This document shows, in pieces, positions 12,190-24,644 of a stretch of DNA of 64,000 nucleotides. The notes beneath the pieces were generated by a model that made no database searches, had not been told where the DNA came from, and saw only the letters and a list, made by a program, of their open reading frames with translations. The translations under genes and the position numbers were made by a program. Positions within the stretch are counted from its first letter, which is position 1. Every line of letters begins with the position of its first letter. The DNA comes from Ectobius pallidus (taxonomy: Eukaryota > Arthropoda > Insecta > Blattodea > Ectobiidae): positions 57,537,163-57,601,162 of the forward strand of contig CAXKWD010000007.1 of assembly GCA_964059195.1 (NCBI GenBank), written 5' to 3'.

Positions 12190-13206
12190 ATTTGTTGCAC
12201 AAAACATATCATTTCTTATGTATTTTGATGTGCTGAGTTCAAATATGGCCTTTGTTTTTGTCTAGCACCCTCATTTTTTAGTAAATCGTATACTTACACT
12301 TCTAGTCGTTTATAAATAAATCGTAAAGTCACCGTAATATCAAAGACTAACTGGTAATATTTTTTTACACAAAAATATCATTTCTTATGTATTTTGATGT
12401 GCTGAGTTCAAATATGGCCTTGGTTTTTGTCTAGCACCCTCAGTTTTTTAGTAAATCGTATACTTACACTTCTAGTCGTTTATAAATAAATCGTAAAGTC
12501 ACCGTAATATCAAAGACTAACTGGTAATATTTTTTTACACAAAACATATCATTTCTTATGTATTTTGATGTGCTGAGTTCAAATATGGCCTTAGTTTTTG
12601 TCTAGGACCCTCAGTTTTTTAGTAAATCGTATACTTATACTTTTAGTCGTTTATAAATAAATCGTAAAGTCACAGTAGTATCAAAGACTAACTGGTAATA
12701 TTTTTTTACACAAAACATATCATTTCTTATGTATTTTGATGTGCTGAGTTCAAATATGGCCTTAGTTTTTGTCTAGGACCCTCAGTTTTTTAGTAAATCG
12801 TATACTTATACTTTTAGTCGTTTATAAATAAATCGTAAAGTCACAGTAGTATCAAAGACTAACTGGTAATATTCTTTTACACAAAACATATCATTTCTTA
12901 TGTATTTTGATGTGCTGAGTTCAAATATGGCCTTAGTTTTTGTCTAGCACCCTCAGTTTTTTTAATAAATCGTATACTTACACTTCTAGTCGTTTATAAA
13001 TAAAACGTAAAGTCGCCGTAATATCAAAGACTAACTGGTAATATTTTTTTACACAAAACATATCATTTCTTATGTATTTTGATGTGCTGAGTTCAAATAT
13101 GGCCTTTGGTTTTGTCTAGCACCCTCAGTTTTTTAGTAAATCGTGTACTTACACGTCTAGTCGTTTATAAATAAAATGTAAGTCACCGTAATATCAAAGA
13201 CTAACT
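12190..13206. repeat. tandem repeat, six copies of about 171 bp
   Basis: Each unit runs from ATATCATTTCTTATGTATTT through GTGCTGAGTTCAAATATGG and TAAATCGTAAAGTCACCG to ACTAACTGGTAATATTTTT. Units begin near 12206, 12377, 12547, 12718, 12889 and 13061. Part of the unit is also found inverted near the right end of the element, so the array looks like amplification of its subterminal sequence. It continues at 14564 after the hAT insertion. Confidence 0.92.
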
Positions 13207-14563
13207 CAGTGACCGGCATGTTCCGTGCTCTGTGACGTCATACTACAGAGCAGCCGCGCTCTTTGCTCGGCAATATCTCCGTACTGAGCGTGGAGGAAGG
13301 GTTCAACTGGCCAGTGGCGGAACGACGCCTATGCATTGACAGAGTGCGCTCCGATCTTCGTAGATAGTATGGGAATAGCACAATTACAATGCATTTGTAC
13401 GAAAACAAAATAGTACAACTGTGATAAATCAATGTAACAGAACAGTTTTGTTTGTAATGAAATTTAATATAGGCCCTACTTACACTAATCTGAAATGCAT
13501 CCAGGTGCGGATGCGTCAGGTTATTTAAATGAGGCTCCGAAACTACTATAAACATACAAATACATAAAACATAAGAATACTTTAAGGAGTACTGCAAAAC
13601 TTTGTCTACTCGGAAACTGAAAAATGTTAAAGTATACAAAATATACAAAATACACAAAATATACAAATTAAACTATACACCTTTGTGAGCACTATGCCAA
13701 GTATAGGCCTATTCAGACTTTTGATGCATACCCTTAGCCTACTTTGTGTCACTATCGTGCCCAAGCTCAAGGCATTGTCGAGATTTTTTCCCTCTTTTCT
13801 CGCGCACTAATTTTGCAATATTAGGAGACATAGTCTGGCTAACACACAAACGAGAAAATTTTTCATGTTCTGATCAGATAGGCGGTTTCCATGTTGTGGT
13901 TTGCAGATCTTCATACAAGAAAAAAATCTATTCACATACATACGTCGATACAAATATACTCAACATTCTAGCAGCAAATATATTATGTAGTTGCCTGGGG
14001 AAATCTTCTATAAAATATAGATAGATCCTTTTTGTTTTGAAAGCGGTCTTTCATTTCAATATTCTTTTGCAAATCAATGACTTCTAGTTGCAATGACGTT
14101 GGAACACTGTCAACATCCACAGAAAATGGTGTCGCAAATATGCAAATATCGGATTGGAGTTTTGCAAAATCTTGAAATCTGTAATAAAATATCCTGATCC
14201 AGTTCTTCTAATATTTGTACATAATTATTAATGTCTGTAATTGAATGACATACTGTAGACAACTTTGGAAAATGTGGCGTGTCTCCGAGGGTGACCTGAC
14301 GTTTCCGTAAGTCTAGTATTAATCTGAATGCACTAAATTTACCATACATTTCACTGATTAACTGACCTCTGCACCCTTGCCATGGTTAATGCACGCAATT
14401 CAATGTACCATCACGGCTCACCTTAACCCTACTGCTGCACTGAACGCCACTGCGCTAGTGCGTATTAACAGGAATGCAACTCAACTGCTCGCTCTCTCAA
14501 GCTCTTGCGAGATGATCGGCTCTTACGTCACAACTGCAGCATCTGCCGGACACTGGACTAACT
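13199..14563. mobile_element. hAT-type element with 8-bp target duplication
   Basis: The element spans 13207-14555 (1,349 bp). Its ends are CAGTGACCGGCA and TGCCGGACACTG, inverted with one mismatch, and GACTAACT is duplicated exactly at 13199-13206 and 14556-14563. CAGTG ends with 8-bp duplications are the hallmark of hAT transposons. No transposase-like frame was found, so it is probably non-autonomous. Confidence 0.88.
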
Positions 14564-14683
14564 GGTAATATTCGTATGTAGAAGAATCCTTCATAATAAA
14601 ATTATATTTAATTTTATAAAAGTAACCAATTAACATACCTGAAAACATTGCCAGCTCGTTTTCAAGTCCATCCTCTACTGCTG

Positions 14684-15496
14684 TCAGTTGAATTTCTGCC
14701 GTTTGCTGCTTCTTCTGTACTTTCCTGTGGTTTCTCTTTTGAGGCTCCAGCAGTAATCTGCAAGCATATTGTGTTTCCATCTTCCTTGATACCTTTTCTC
14801 CATTTCGGAAATATCTTGGTGGAATCTTTCTCCATGTTCATCACTAACTTGATTTGCAGGGAAAAAGTCCAAATGGGAATGCAGGAAGTGAATTTTGAGA
14901 GACATGTTGCAACCTAGATTTCTATAGGCTCCTAGTAATTTCTCAATTAATTGTTCGTAATTTTGTGCTCTAGTATTACCTAAGAACTGTTCGCAAATGG
15001 TCTTGAATGATATCCATGCTTTAAGTTCCACATGATTCAGTTTACTTTCAAACAGCTGATCTTTCATTAGTTCTCGAATCTGAGGCCCAACAAAAATGCC
15101 TTCCTTCAACTTAGAAGCACTGATTCTTAGAAATTTTTCTTCAAGGTATTTGAAACCTGCTCCAGATTTGTCTAATGCCTTGACAAAATTCTTCATTAGG
15201 CCTAATTTTATATGAAGTGGAGGCAATAAAATTTTTGATCTATCAACCAATGGTTCAGCTGAGATATTCTTTTCTCCAGGGACAAAATTCTTCCGGGGAG
15301 ACCATATTTTAGTGTCGTAATGTTTGGATTTATCACGGCTATCCCATTCGCACAAAAAGCAGCAATATTTCGTGTATCCGCTTTGCAATCCTAACAGTAT
15401 TCCAATCACTTTGAAATCGCCATCGATGGACCAGTTGTACTTGTCATACTGCACTTTTTGTAATATTAGCTGCATATTTTTGTAACTTTCTTTCAT
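14684..15496 (-). pseudogene. transposon protein (CCFLC-WDSR / HGERFHQD family)
   Basis: A 270-residue frame carries FKVIGILLGLQSGYTKYCCF, LCEWDSRD, LLPPLHIKLGLMKNFVKAL, CNMSLKIHFLHSHLDFFPAN and SDEHGERFHQDISEMEKRYQ. I recognise this as a very abundant insect and cnidarian transposon-encoded protein; the CxxC-WDSR and late HGERFHQD blocks recall the layout of CACTA transposases. The region between FFPAN and SDEHG is shorter than I expect of the family, suggesting a small deletion. Family-like residues appear to continue upstream of 15496 without a usable start. It belongs to the CACTA-like element around it and is probably an inactive remnant. The enzymatic assignment is inference. Confidence 0.65.
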
Positions 15497-15783
15497 TTGA
15501 ACTGCATGACCAATTATTATCAGAACACCACGGTCCTTACTAACTAAAGCAGTAAAATAATAATAAATAAATGTTATAATCGCTATTAGGTCTTGTTTAC
15601 TATGTCAATCACTTTAACAGAAATTTAAGCATTTACAGCCAGTGCTAATTCAGAAAACAGGCTTTCTTTTTGAAACTGAGGGTGCCAGAGAAAAACTGTT
15701 TGCATAATTGAATTCAGCACTAAAATCCACATAATAAACGCCCAATTTCATGTAAAAAAATTTTTGGCTGTTGTCCAGTGTAA

Positions 15784-16503
15784 TTTTAAAATTTTATTTT
15801 AAATTTATTTATCTATTTGTATCGAACAGTAATGAAAAAAGATATAAACAGGTGTTCCCGAATCGCCGTTCACTTCTTGAAGTTAAACCCGGTAAAAGTG
15901 CATGGCGCGCCGGTGTTGTTGGTTGCATGTTACAGAGGTTTCAGGGGTGATAGAAATTATCGTATTCAATTCGAGTTGTGGCTCTTTCAGATAGTGGTGT
16001 GTGGTAATCAGGATTCATTATGATGATCTATAAAGGAATAATGTATAACGAAAGAAATCCTTGTTCTTTACTATTGTACTATGACGCCCTGGTATGAGAG
16101 AATCAGCTCTTTCATACCCAAAAGGAATATTCTGGAACGAAAATTCCATCTAGACCAATGAGAGAGTCTTTCTCGAAACGCCATGAAATAGTACAGAATT
16201 ATGAGTAAAACTTCTGACAGGAGCAGGATTCGAACTTGGAACCTCTTTGTTAGAACCCTAACCATTTTTAATGTATAATTTTAGTTTTCGAGGAGCCGAT
16301 TGCCTAAACGCGTTATCCTTTTGTTGTCCTGTTTTCGTTGCCTATCACACACAAACACACGCACCACGGTTCCAAGACAACATGCATTAGCTACCGCGGT
16401 TAAGGAAACCGGCAACCATTCCTACAAAAAGCGCAGTTGCGGATATGGGATCAAAGCAATTAAAACAGATCATCTCAAGATTTCTGATTCATAACTGTCG
16501 AGA
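15784..16503. other. intergenic with tRNA-like SINE piece
   Basis: Mostly featureless. At 16200-16265 the complement contains GGTTCCAAGTTCGAATCCTG, a tRNA T-arm/B-box-like sequence, suggesting the end of a tRNA-derived SINE. Confidence 0.45.
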
Positions 16504-16581
<78 letters not shown>

Positions 16582-16605
16582 TGTTATTATTATTATTATT
16601 AACAT
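16504..16605. repeat. (ATT)n microsatellite
   Basis: An uninterrupted ATT array of about 24 units followed by imperfect ones. Other ATT arrays are at 27186-27212 and 31037-31085. Confidence 0.95.
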
Positions 16606-16686
16606 GGTTATCATTATGATCATTGTACTATATTACGGAATATATGCGGTACACTATTGAATTAGTATTCATAGGTATTATGAACA

Positions 16687-18150
16687 TTAAAGGAAAAGTA
16701 AACTAAAAATTCAGTGTCACTTTCTTCGTACGGATTGAAAGAAAATGTTTTTATTAAATGATATTCACTGTTAGAAATGTTTTATACCTTCACATTTAAT
16801 CACAAAACGAATATGTTTATTGTAACGCGGTGGGCGCGTGACGTCACGCCTGACGAGTGCTTGGCTCAGTCTCGCCCGGTGAAAGATAGTTCACAGTATT
16901 CTGTGTACTGTTACAGTTTTTTAGTGAGTATCTGTTCAAACAATGGTTTATTGTTGTGTTGTGGGGTGTACATACTCATCGTCGAAGAGTGATAACACAC
17001 TTAAAATATCTTTCCATCGATTTCCCAACAGAGATAAGTCACCCGAACGTTATAATTATAAGCAATGGCCGATAAAAATAAAAAGAGAAAAATTTGTTCC
17101 TAGTAAATACAGTACGGTTTGTTCACAACATTTTGAAGGAAATGATACCGAGCTTTCGGTACAGTTACGAAAACAGTTAACTGGAGAAACCCCGCAATCT
17201 GTTTAAAAAAGAAGTGCTGTGCCATCACTTCTTTTGCGTGGGAAATCTGAAACACCGCCAATGAAGAAAAGAAAATGTCGTACTCGAGGAAGAAGGAAAT
17301 GAGAGAGTTGTTGCAAGATTCGAACAGTAATCCATCAGTATCCGGGAATGGACAAATCATGAATGTGGAATCTAGTATTTATGACGAAAATTCAGTTTCT
17401 AACAGCGTAGGCGCTCAGTGTGAACTAGGAAATGAAACTTATGTCAATGTTTGCTCAGATTCATTGAATGTTTCTTCTAGAAATTGTGATTAAGATAGCT
17501 CTTTTAGCATTTCAGACATTTCTACTACCGCAAAAGATGATTCTGAATCTGAAAGTGACTCTGTTCGTATCTTGAAAAATATTTTGTTTTTGAACTGTAT
17601 TAGCTCTAAGTATTAACTGATAACGCCTGGCAACTAGTGTATCTTTATTTATAATAACGCTATCGAATGAGGTAGGTTGTGTTATACAGTCCACAACCCC
17701 CTTCTGTTCACAAATTACTTCAGAGTCCCAACAACACACACTCTCGTGGCCCTTTTTCATATGTAGGCTATACACAGCCCACATTCCGTATTTTCTTTTC
17801 TTCCTTGCAATTCTTTCAATAATTCCTTGTCATTTTCTTTTCGTGTGATATTAATTTGTGGATACCGAGATTTGTCCTTATAAGGTAACATTGCAGACAT
17901 CTCTATCAACAACAAACACAAACGAGACTTTGTGGTGTATTAGAAACACAGGCGCGAGCATTACAGTAGCTGTTGTCCTGCCAGCGAGTTAGTCAGGAGT
18001 GACGTCACAGGAGCGTTTTACTTCACCCGTACTAGGCGTAATATTGGGCACCTGAAGTTCACGAGATCACCATTCGTTTCGTAATTCAAAGCTCCGTGCG
18101 ATGAGATTAAAATAAGAAAATGGTATTTTTTTAGTTTACCCTTCCTTTAA
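16687..18150. mobile_element. Kolobok-like transposon with TTAA duplications
   Basis: The ends AGGAAAAGTAAACTAAAAA (16691) and TTTTTAGTTTACCCTTCCT (to 18146) are inverted copies with two mismatches, each bordered by TTAA. TTAA duplication together with a THAP-domain protein inside is the combination described for the Kolobok superfamily. A piggyBac assignment fits less well because its ends normally begin CCC. The coding part is broken, so this copy is dead. Confidence 0.75.
16943..17206 (+). pseudogene. THAP-domain protein N-terminus
   Basis: The frame begins MVYCCVVGCTYSSSKSDN and shows the C2CH zinc module of THAP DNA-binding domains: C5 and C9, HRFP at 25-28, W42, then C60 and H63 in VCSQHF. 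Basic coding-like sequence continues after the stop at 17204-17206 in the same frame, and an acidic open stretch at 17275-17493 lies in another frame, so the original protein was probably longer. A GTGACGTCAC CRE-like site lies about 100 bases upstream. In context it is the DNA-binding part of a Kolobok-type transposase. Confidence 0.75.
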
Positions 18151-18207
18151 GTATTAATGAATTAAACACTTAGATTTTACTGTAACTGTCGGTTAGATCA
18201 CTGAAAC

Positions 18208-18212
<5 letters not shown>

Positions 18213-18238
<26 letters not shown>

Positions 18239-19200
18239 TCCTTGCACGTATTAGGCTTTTTCATGTGCCTGTTACGCCTCCAGTTATCAGCTTAGTTGGT
18301 CAATCCATCTTTTCCTAGGTCTACCTACATTTCTATTACCAGTTACATTATACTTTAATATTTTCTTTGTCAATCTTTTATCTTCCATTCGTTGAACATG
18401 CATGAACCATTTCTCTCTATTGCATTTTATTTTCTCATTTAAACTTTCCAAATTAAGCTGTTGCCGTATATCTACATTTCGTATTTTATCTATACGTCTT
18501 ACATTCATTGTAGATCTCAAAAATGTCATTTCAGCAGCTTGAATTCGCTCTTCATCTTTCTTTAGCATGACTTAATATTCAGAACCATACATAAGAATCG
18601 GAACAGCAACTGTTTTATAAAATTTAATTTGAGTGTCAATTCTGCTGTTATTTCTCAATGTTCTATTAATTGTGCCGCATATCCTCTTAAATTTTATTAT
18701 TTTATCTTCTATATCTCTGTTTTCATCTATTTTTATATGATAGCCTAGAAAATTAAAATGTTTTACCTGTTCAATAATTCTATTATTAATAACTGTTTCA
18801 TTTCTAACAGGATATTTTCCAACAAAAGCCATTATTTTCGTTTTATCTATAGAAATATTAAAATTATATTCCTTTGCTATTATATTTAGTTCATATGCTA
18901 CTTTTTGTAGTATATTTTCACTTCTTGCTATTACAATCTGATCGTCGGCAAAATAGTAACGTTAAAAGTGTTCCTGATCCGTAGGTCAGAAGTACCAGAA
19001 GTCTTCTTTTTCCATTGTCTGATAATGTCATCAATATAAAAATTAAATAAATGTGGCGACAAACTGCAGCCTTGTCTCAATCTAGAATTTATAACATACT
19101 TAATATTCTTTACATCCTGTTTAATTTTAAAATATGTTCCTCTGTAAAATGATTTTAAAACTTCTATTAAATAGAAAGGAATGCCTGAAACAATCAAAGT
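18213..19200 (-). pseudogene. non-LTR retrotransposon, reverse transcriptase 3' half
   Basis: Read on the minus strand, three overlapping frames give one degenerate protein: GIPFYLIEVLKSFYRGTYF, then SRLRQGCSLSPHLFNFYIDD (19197-18931), the catalytic FADDQ box (codons at 18952-18941), then MAFVGK…HFNFLGYHI and a C-terminal RPRKRWIDQL. At least two frame changes separate the parts. The copy ends in a (ATG)n array (18213-18237), the microsatellite tail of such elements. It lacks an endonuclease and the N-terminal half, so it is a 5'-truncated copy. Confidence 0.85.
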
Positions 19201-19432
19201 TAAATTTTAGTGTAATAAATATACTTTCCTCGTAAGTGTTGATATTGTTAGAAACACCAGGAAGCTTAAAATAAGTGATACGGAAGCAACTAGTTCTACT
19301 TAACGTAATGAGATGACAGTAGAGATCTTTTACCATCCCTCATGTCATTTCATAGCCTATTCGAACAAAGTGGAAGACGACTTGGGAACAGCCTGTACAA
19401 TAGGTCAAATGAATAGAACACTACCCCAAACT

Positions 19433-20512
19433 TATTATAGACGGAGAGCCGATGACAGAAAAGTCATACCATTTGCATGCAGTTGGCTCTTCGTACCCTA
19501 GTAGATAACGGTGTTCTAAAACAAGGAAAACAAGAGAGACAGACTATTTGGACGTTACGAAAGTGTTGGAAGACCTCATCAAAAACACCAAAAAATGGAT
19601 CCAAGTCACACCATTTGCATACATTTGAATCAATTGCAATTCGACTCAGGATATGTCAAAAAGTCTAAATTCAAAAAAGCAGACAGAAATGAAACATAAA
19701 TGTAGAAAAACAGTAGGCCTATGCAATCGTCATTTGCATAAGGTTGGTGAGTAGTATCCTAGTAGGTAACAGGAGTTTAATGGCGAAAACAAGGAAGACG
19801 GACTGTTTGGACGTTAAGAAAGTGTTGGCAGACATCATCTGAAACATCAAAAAATGGACCCAAGTCACACCGTTTGCATACATCCGATTCATTCGCCATT
19901 CGACTCAGAACACCCTTGACAAACACCCTGACAGACGTGTGTAAAACGCAGTACAAAATTTTCAACGTTTCACACACGTCTAGCGTGGTATTTGTCAAGG
20001 AATATCGTCCTGGTTTTTTTTTTTTATATTTAGACGTTTTGAGATGTCCTGAGTTGAAAATGATTGATTCAAAATTATACAAATGATGTGACTAGGGTCC
20101 ATTTGGTGTGATCGATGACGTCTGCCAACACTTTCAAAACGTCCATATAATTTGCCTTCCTTTTTTTTTTTTTTTTTACATTAGACCACTGTTACCTACT
20201 AGGATACAAACCACCAGCTTTATACAAATGGCTTGATTTGCTTCCTTTTTTTTTCACAGTTACGTTTCACGTACTCTTCCGAGGTGTTCGTCAAAGAATT
20301 TTGGTCTGCATTTTCTAATTCAGACTTTTTGACATGGTGTGACTTGGGTCCAATTTTTGGTGGTTTTCGATTACGTCAGCCAACTTTTACGTAACGTCCA
20401 AATTGTTTGCTGACTTGTTTTCGACATTAGAACACTGTTATCTACTAGGGTACAAAGAACCAACTGTATGCAAATGGTGTGACTTTTTTGTCACTGGCTC
20501 TAGGTCTATTAC
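19433..20512. mobile_element. foldback element with about 500-bp inverted arms
   Basis: The left arm begins GAGCCGATGACAGAAAAGTC and the right arm ends GACTTTTTTGTCACTGGCTC, its near complement. Correspondence continues through the CCCTAGTAGATAACGGTGTT block, the TTTGGACGTTACG block and several CCATTTGCATA blocks to the centre near 20015. Each arm also holds two diverged direct repeats of one unit (about 290 bp apart). There is no coding frame. A transcript would fold into a long hairpin. Confidence 0.8.
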
Positions 20513-21083
20513 GGTTTGTGGTATAAGTGGAAGTGTATCTTCATTTCTCAAGCTGGTACAGTATTAAGTTGGGCTTCGATGAGATAAGATTAGGTGACTG
20601 GTTGATTTGTGAATATTTAATTTACAGAGATCCTTAAATTAAATCATAAGTAGGCCTATTCACTAGAATATGACTCCCAGTAGCACATTTCCCCAAATGT
20701 ACCGAAAAAAACAAGACTATGTGGTTAGCAGTGAAAGCTCTAATAACTAATCCACGAGGTTGATCCTACCGTGGTTCGAATTTTCCTGAAAAACTACAAG
20801 CAGAGGATAAGTGGTTGTCCAATCATTGCTCCAATAACGTTCTTCTACGATCCGTTTACTCCCTGTTGGTATCTACCGATAGTAGTTTTTTCGCCACAAT
20901 AAGTAGGTAGTTATTGTAAAAATATATTTGTAAATATTGATCATTTCATGTTAGTGTTATTTAATGTAAACTTTATAGTTATCTGAAAGAACAAAAAATA
21001 TCTTGAAAATACCTGCTTGGTTTTATTAAATCAGTATAAAGTACTATGAAATGCATAGATAGGCTACTAATTTTTGTGTAAAA
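20513..21083. other. intergenic, no gene seen
   Basis: AT-rich sequence without recognisable coding or transposon ends. A possible tRNA-like box (GTGGTTCGAATT) occurs near 20770. Confidence 0.5.
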
Positions 21084-21375
21084 GTAAAGTAAAGTGATCC
21101 CTATACTGGCCATGGAGGCCCAGAGGGTTCCAGGAGGTTCAGGCTCCCAGATTTTGGACATTCAGACCATGAAGGTGGTAAGGTTGTCAGCCTTAAGCAC
21201 CGGCCACCTTTACCCCCAGGATTGATCCTGGTACTCATTTCTGTTAGAGGCTGAGCTATAATGATATATATATATTTATACATACATATACATATACAAG
21301 GCTGAGGCTGAGTCGACCCCAGGGCCATAGTTCCACCAGAAAGATTAGGCCAATTGAAAAATCTCAACGACCTCA
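21084..21375. repeat. SINE-like dispersed repeat, copy 2
   Basis: It is collinear with 1765-2015 and better preserved at the start (AAAGTGATCCCTATACTGGC). A TATA-rich insert at 21256-21300 is flanked by a duplicated GGCTGAG, probably a microsatellite expansion. Confidence 0.8.
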
Positions 21376-23410
21376 TCTGGAAACTAATTTTTGTGATTAC
21401 CAACAAATTCCATATTGATTGGCCGAGGCTTGATCTGCCATGGGGCCGCCACCTTGCAGATTCTAACAGATGGATGTATAGGGCTTAAATCCTTCATCAG
21501 CCTGGTTCATATCCAGGTGTGGACAAATCACCCGATTCCGAAGTTTATATCTAGGTCTTTCCTTATCCACTAATTTGAATAACGAAAATTTGTCGTAGTA
21601 TGGTAAAGAGTCTGTGTGTGTGTGGATTTATATAATGTTACCATGAACAATCGGATGTATGCCTACCGAATTCCTGACAAGAGCACAGCACTGTCAAAAA
21701 TAAGAACAGAAAGTAAATGAAGAAACAATGCGCATTCAGCAAATGAATCAAGAGGCTATAAAGGATCTATAAAATTAATATTTTACGTAACAAATTCTCG
21801 TAAAGGACACGTTTATAAATAGCAGCTATGAATGATCTGAATACTACTGAGTATTTCTTCGAAGATAATCAGCTGAGACAAACTTCGACTCGCCTGATAA
21901 CCTGCGAGATAATTATATTGTATTTAGCGGTGGTCTAAAGGTAGCGTGCCCGTCTCTAGTGATCGCACAATTTTTCATATTTTTGAGTTCGACTTTAATA
22001 TGTAGAACAACTAAAGCTTTATGAAGTCAAAATAACAAAGCACGACTTCAGAGAAGACTATGAATACGAAAAACATATAAGTCGAATTGTCCAATAAGCT
22101 TAGCTTTATTAAGTCGCCGACTGTGAATACCGGTCCCACCCGTATAGGGCTGCATTTTATCGACTATTAATCCAAATTGAAAGTTATAATAAGTATTTGA
22201 GTGTCTTGTTTAGTGAGTTAAGCCTAATATTGTTACTTTTTAGTAGACTCAAGGATCAGTCACAACAACCGTGACTGTGAATAGTGGAAAGGTGAAGTTA
22301 GACCTCACACAAAATAATCTGCCAATGTTTCTCCAAATATAAACTCTCTTCTAGGTGTGCGATTTTGACTTGTTTCGCGTAGGCCTATCATAAAAATCTA
22401 ACTTATGTATTTTTGAATAGTTCCTAATGTAATTTGACCGATTTATTGTTCTTAGTGTCTATACGATAAGCCATTGAAGCTTAAAGCTGACATTCCTACA
22501 CATAATCAAACAAAACGTGCATTCCAGTAATTCTCTCTTCATCAAGAACAAATTAGTCATAATTAGTCATAATTCTTATCTGCGTGACAGTGCAATACCA
22601 CTCGATATCAAACAGGAACTGTTCACTCTGAAATAAAACTACATAATACCCTGGCCAATAACCTTAAATCTCTAACGCAAAAGCATTGTTTTAAAACTTT
22701 CCCACAGTGTTACATGAAAACCTTTTTAACAAATCGCTTGAATGTAAAAGTTAGGCCTTACATGACTACGACCTGTCGGAGGAGGGAGTTTCTATGGATC
22801 ACTAACGGGGCAGTGTTTCTCAATCTACAAGAAAGGCACTGGAATTACTACAGAAAAGAATAATAGAAATTTCCTTAAAAAACCTATTGATTATCCTACT
22901 AAACTTATTTTTTTCTGAACTTAATGTTTTGGAGATAGAGCAAATATACAAAAATACTTTATTAACTTATTTTTACAAAAACGTAAAAAAAAACTGCAAT
23001 ACCTATTGGCATAATCGTAATACTATAAGGAATATGGTCTTCCATTTTACAGAATCAAAATGTTCAACGTCTGCTGGAATGAAACATGCTCCAATTACGG
23101 CAAAAAACTATATAATAACTTTCTCTCACAACATCCGTATCTAGAAAATAGAACTATGTCCAAATTTAAAATTAGAATTAAAGAAATCTTTAGAATTAGT
23201 AACTCACAACTTAATTATTAATAGCCTAAAATGTAACTGTCATTTTTAACTGTACTAATTTTAGCTTTACCATTTTTAGTACTTTACCAGATTTAGTATT
23301 GAATCCTAGGTCTTTATTTTTTATTTTTTTTATGTAATCTATTTGCACGTCCACTTCTTTCTCCCAATTTTCATTAACTAACTCTAATCGTATTTGATTA
23401 TATTTATTAC
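21376..23410. other. intergenic, no gene seen
   Basis: Scattered short frames only. None has recognisable motifs. Confidence 0.5.
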
Positions 23411-24644
23411 TAGCATGTGCCCGCGGCTTCGCCCGCGATAATTATTTCAAAAATAAAAAATTAATAGCATAATAGTTAAAACATTATATTTATTAACACC
23501 TAAACCACGTGGACTACTTACCACGATTAGATAGCGTCGCCTGGCAAAAGCGATCTCAGATTACAGTTCCTTGACCCAGAAAATCCCTGTATAGTGAGTT
23601 TCGTCCAAATCGAACAATGTTTAACCATATTTAGGTCTATGTTGATTATCCCTCTTCCGTGTAGGTTGAAGATTTCGTATGTCTACGGTCCTTGACATTC
23701 TAAACAAATGAACCAGCTTGGGCTTACAACATTCAAGCGATCGCGATGCTTTTATTTCCAAGGTATGACAAAAATAGCCAAAGCCAAATGCAATTGATTT
23801 GACATTGAAATGTATTACTGAAATCTGAAGCTTCGACAGCGCTAAAATCACGTTTTCTGCCAGTTTTTCACTCATAACTCGCGAACGAAAGCTAAAATTA
23901 AAAATCCGGCTTCGAGGTGCATTCGCCCACCTTTCAGTCCATCTATGTTTAAAATTTCAGATCTCTGCGTTCAGTAGATTTCGCTGGGCATCGCGGACAG
24001 ACAGACAAACACGTCCTTTTATTATTATAAGATAACATGTGCCCGCGGCTTCTCCCGCGATAATTATTTCAAAACTTAAGTGCATAATAGTTAAATCATT
24101 ATATTTATTAACACCTAAATCACGTGGAGTGTATTCCACGATTAGGTAGCGTCCCCTGGTAGAAAAAGCGACCTCAGGTTCCAGTTCCTTGGCTCAGAAA
24201 ACCCCTGTATAGTGAGTTTCGTTGAAATCGAACAATGTTTGACCATAATTAAGCCTATGTTGATATCCTTCTTACGTGTAGGTTGAAAATTTCATATATC
24301 TGCGGGCTTTGACACTCTAAACAAATGAATCGTCCAAGATGGACTTACAAAATCAAGTGATCGCGATGCTGTAATTGATTAACAGCTGTAATTGATTTAA
24401 CATTGAAATATATTACTGAAACTGATGCTTCGAAATCGCAAAAAAATGCACGTTTTCTGCCAGTTTTTCACTCATAACTCACGAACGAAAGCGAAAATTA
24501 AAATTCCGGCTTCGAGGTGCACATTCCGACCCTTTAGTCCACCTATGTATAAAATTTCAGATCTCTGCGTTGAGTAGATTTCGCTGGGCATCGCGGACAG
24601 ACAGACGGAGGACAGAAGGACAGACACTTCCTTTTATTAATAGC
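23411..24644. repeat. two tandem copies of a roughly 620-bp dispersed repeat
   Basis: Copies start at 23411 and 24031 with ATGTGCCCGCGGCTTC and CCGCGATAATTATTTCAAA, share TTTCTGCCAGTTTTTCACTC and TTTCGCTGGGCATCGCGGAC near their ends, and stop at CAGACAGAC plus a CTTTTATTA tail. The GCCCGCGGCTTCGCCCGCG start is typical of abundant insect repeats linked to non-LTR elements. It is non-coding. Confidence 0.85.

Larger units (their letters stand above)
12157..15783. mobile_element. CACTA-like DNA transposon with nested insertions
   Basis: The left end CACTGGACAAC (12160) is repeated exactly in inverted form at the right end (GTTGTCCAGTG, ending 15780), and TAA stands outside both. Similarity between the ends continues inwards in patches (GTGCTGARTTCAA, GCACCCTCA). 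The CACTG terminus and 3-bp duplication fit the CMC (CACTA/Mirage/Chapaev) group. Inside are a tandem array, an hAT-type insertion and a minus-strand transposon protein at 14684-15496. Confidence 0.7.

Noticed and set aside
14377..14568. Open frame crossing the right hAT end
   Set aside because: It spans a transposon boundary and has no motif.
16445..16660. Poly-isoleucine open frame
   Set aside because: Translation of the (ATT)n microsatellite.
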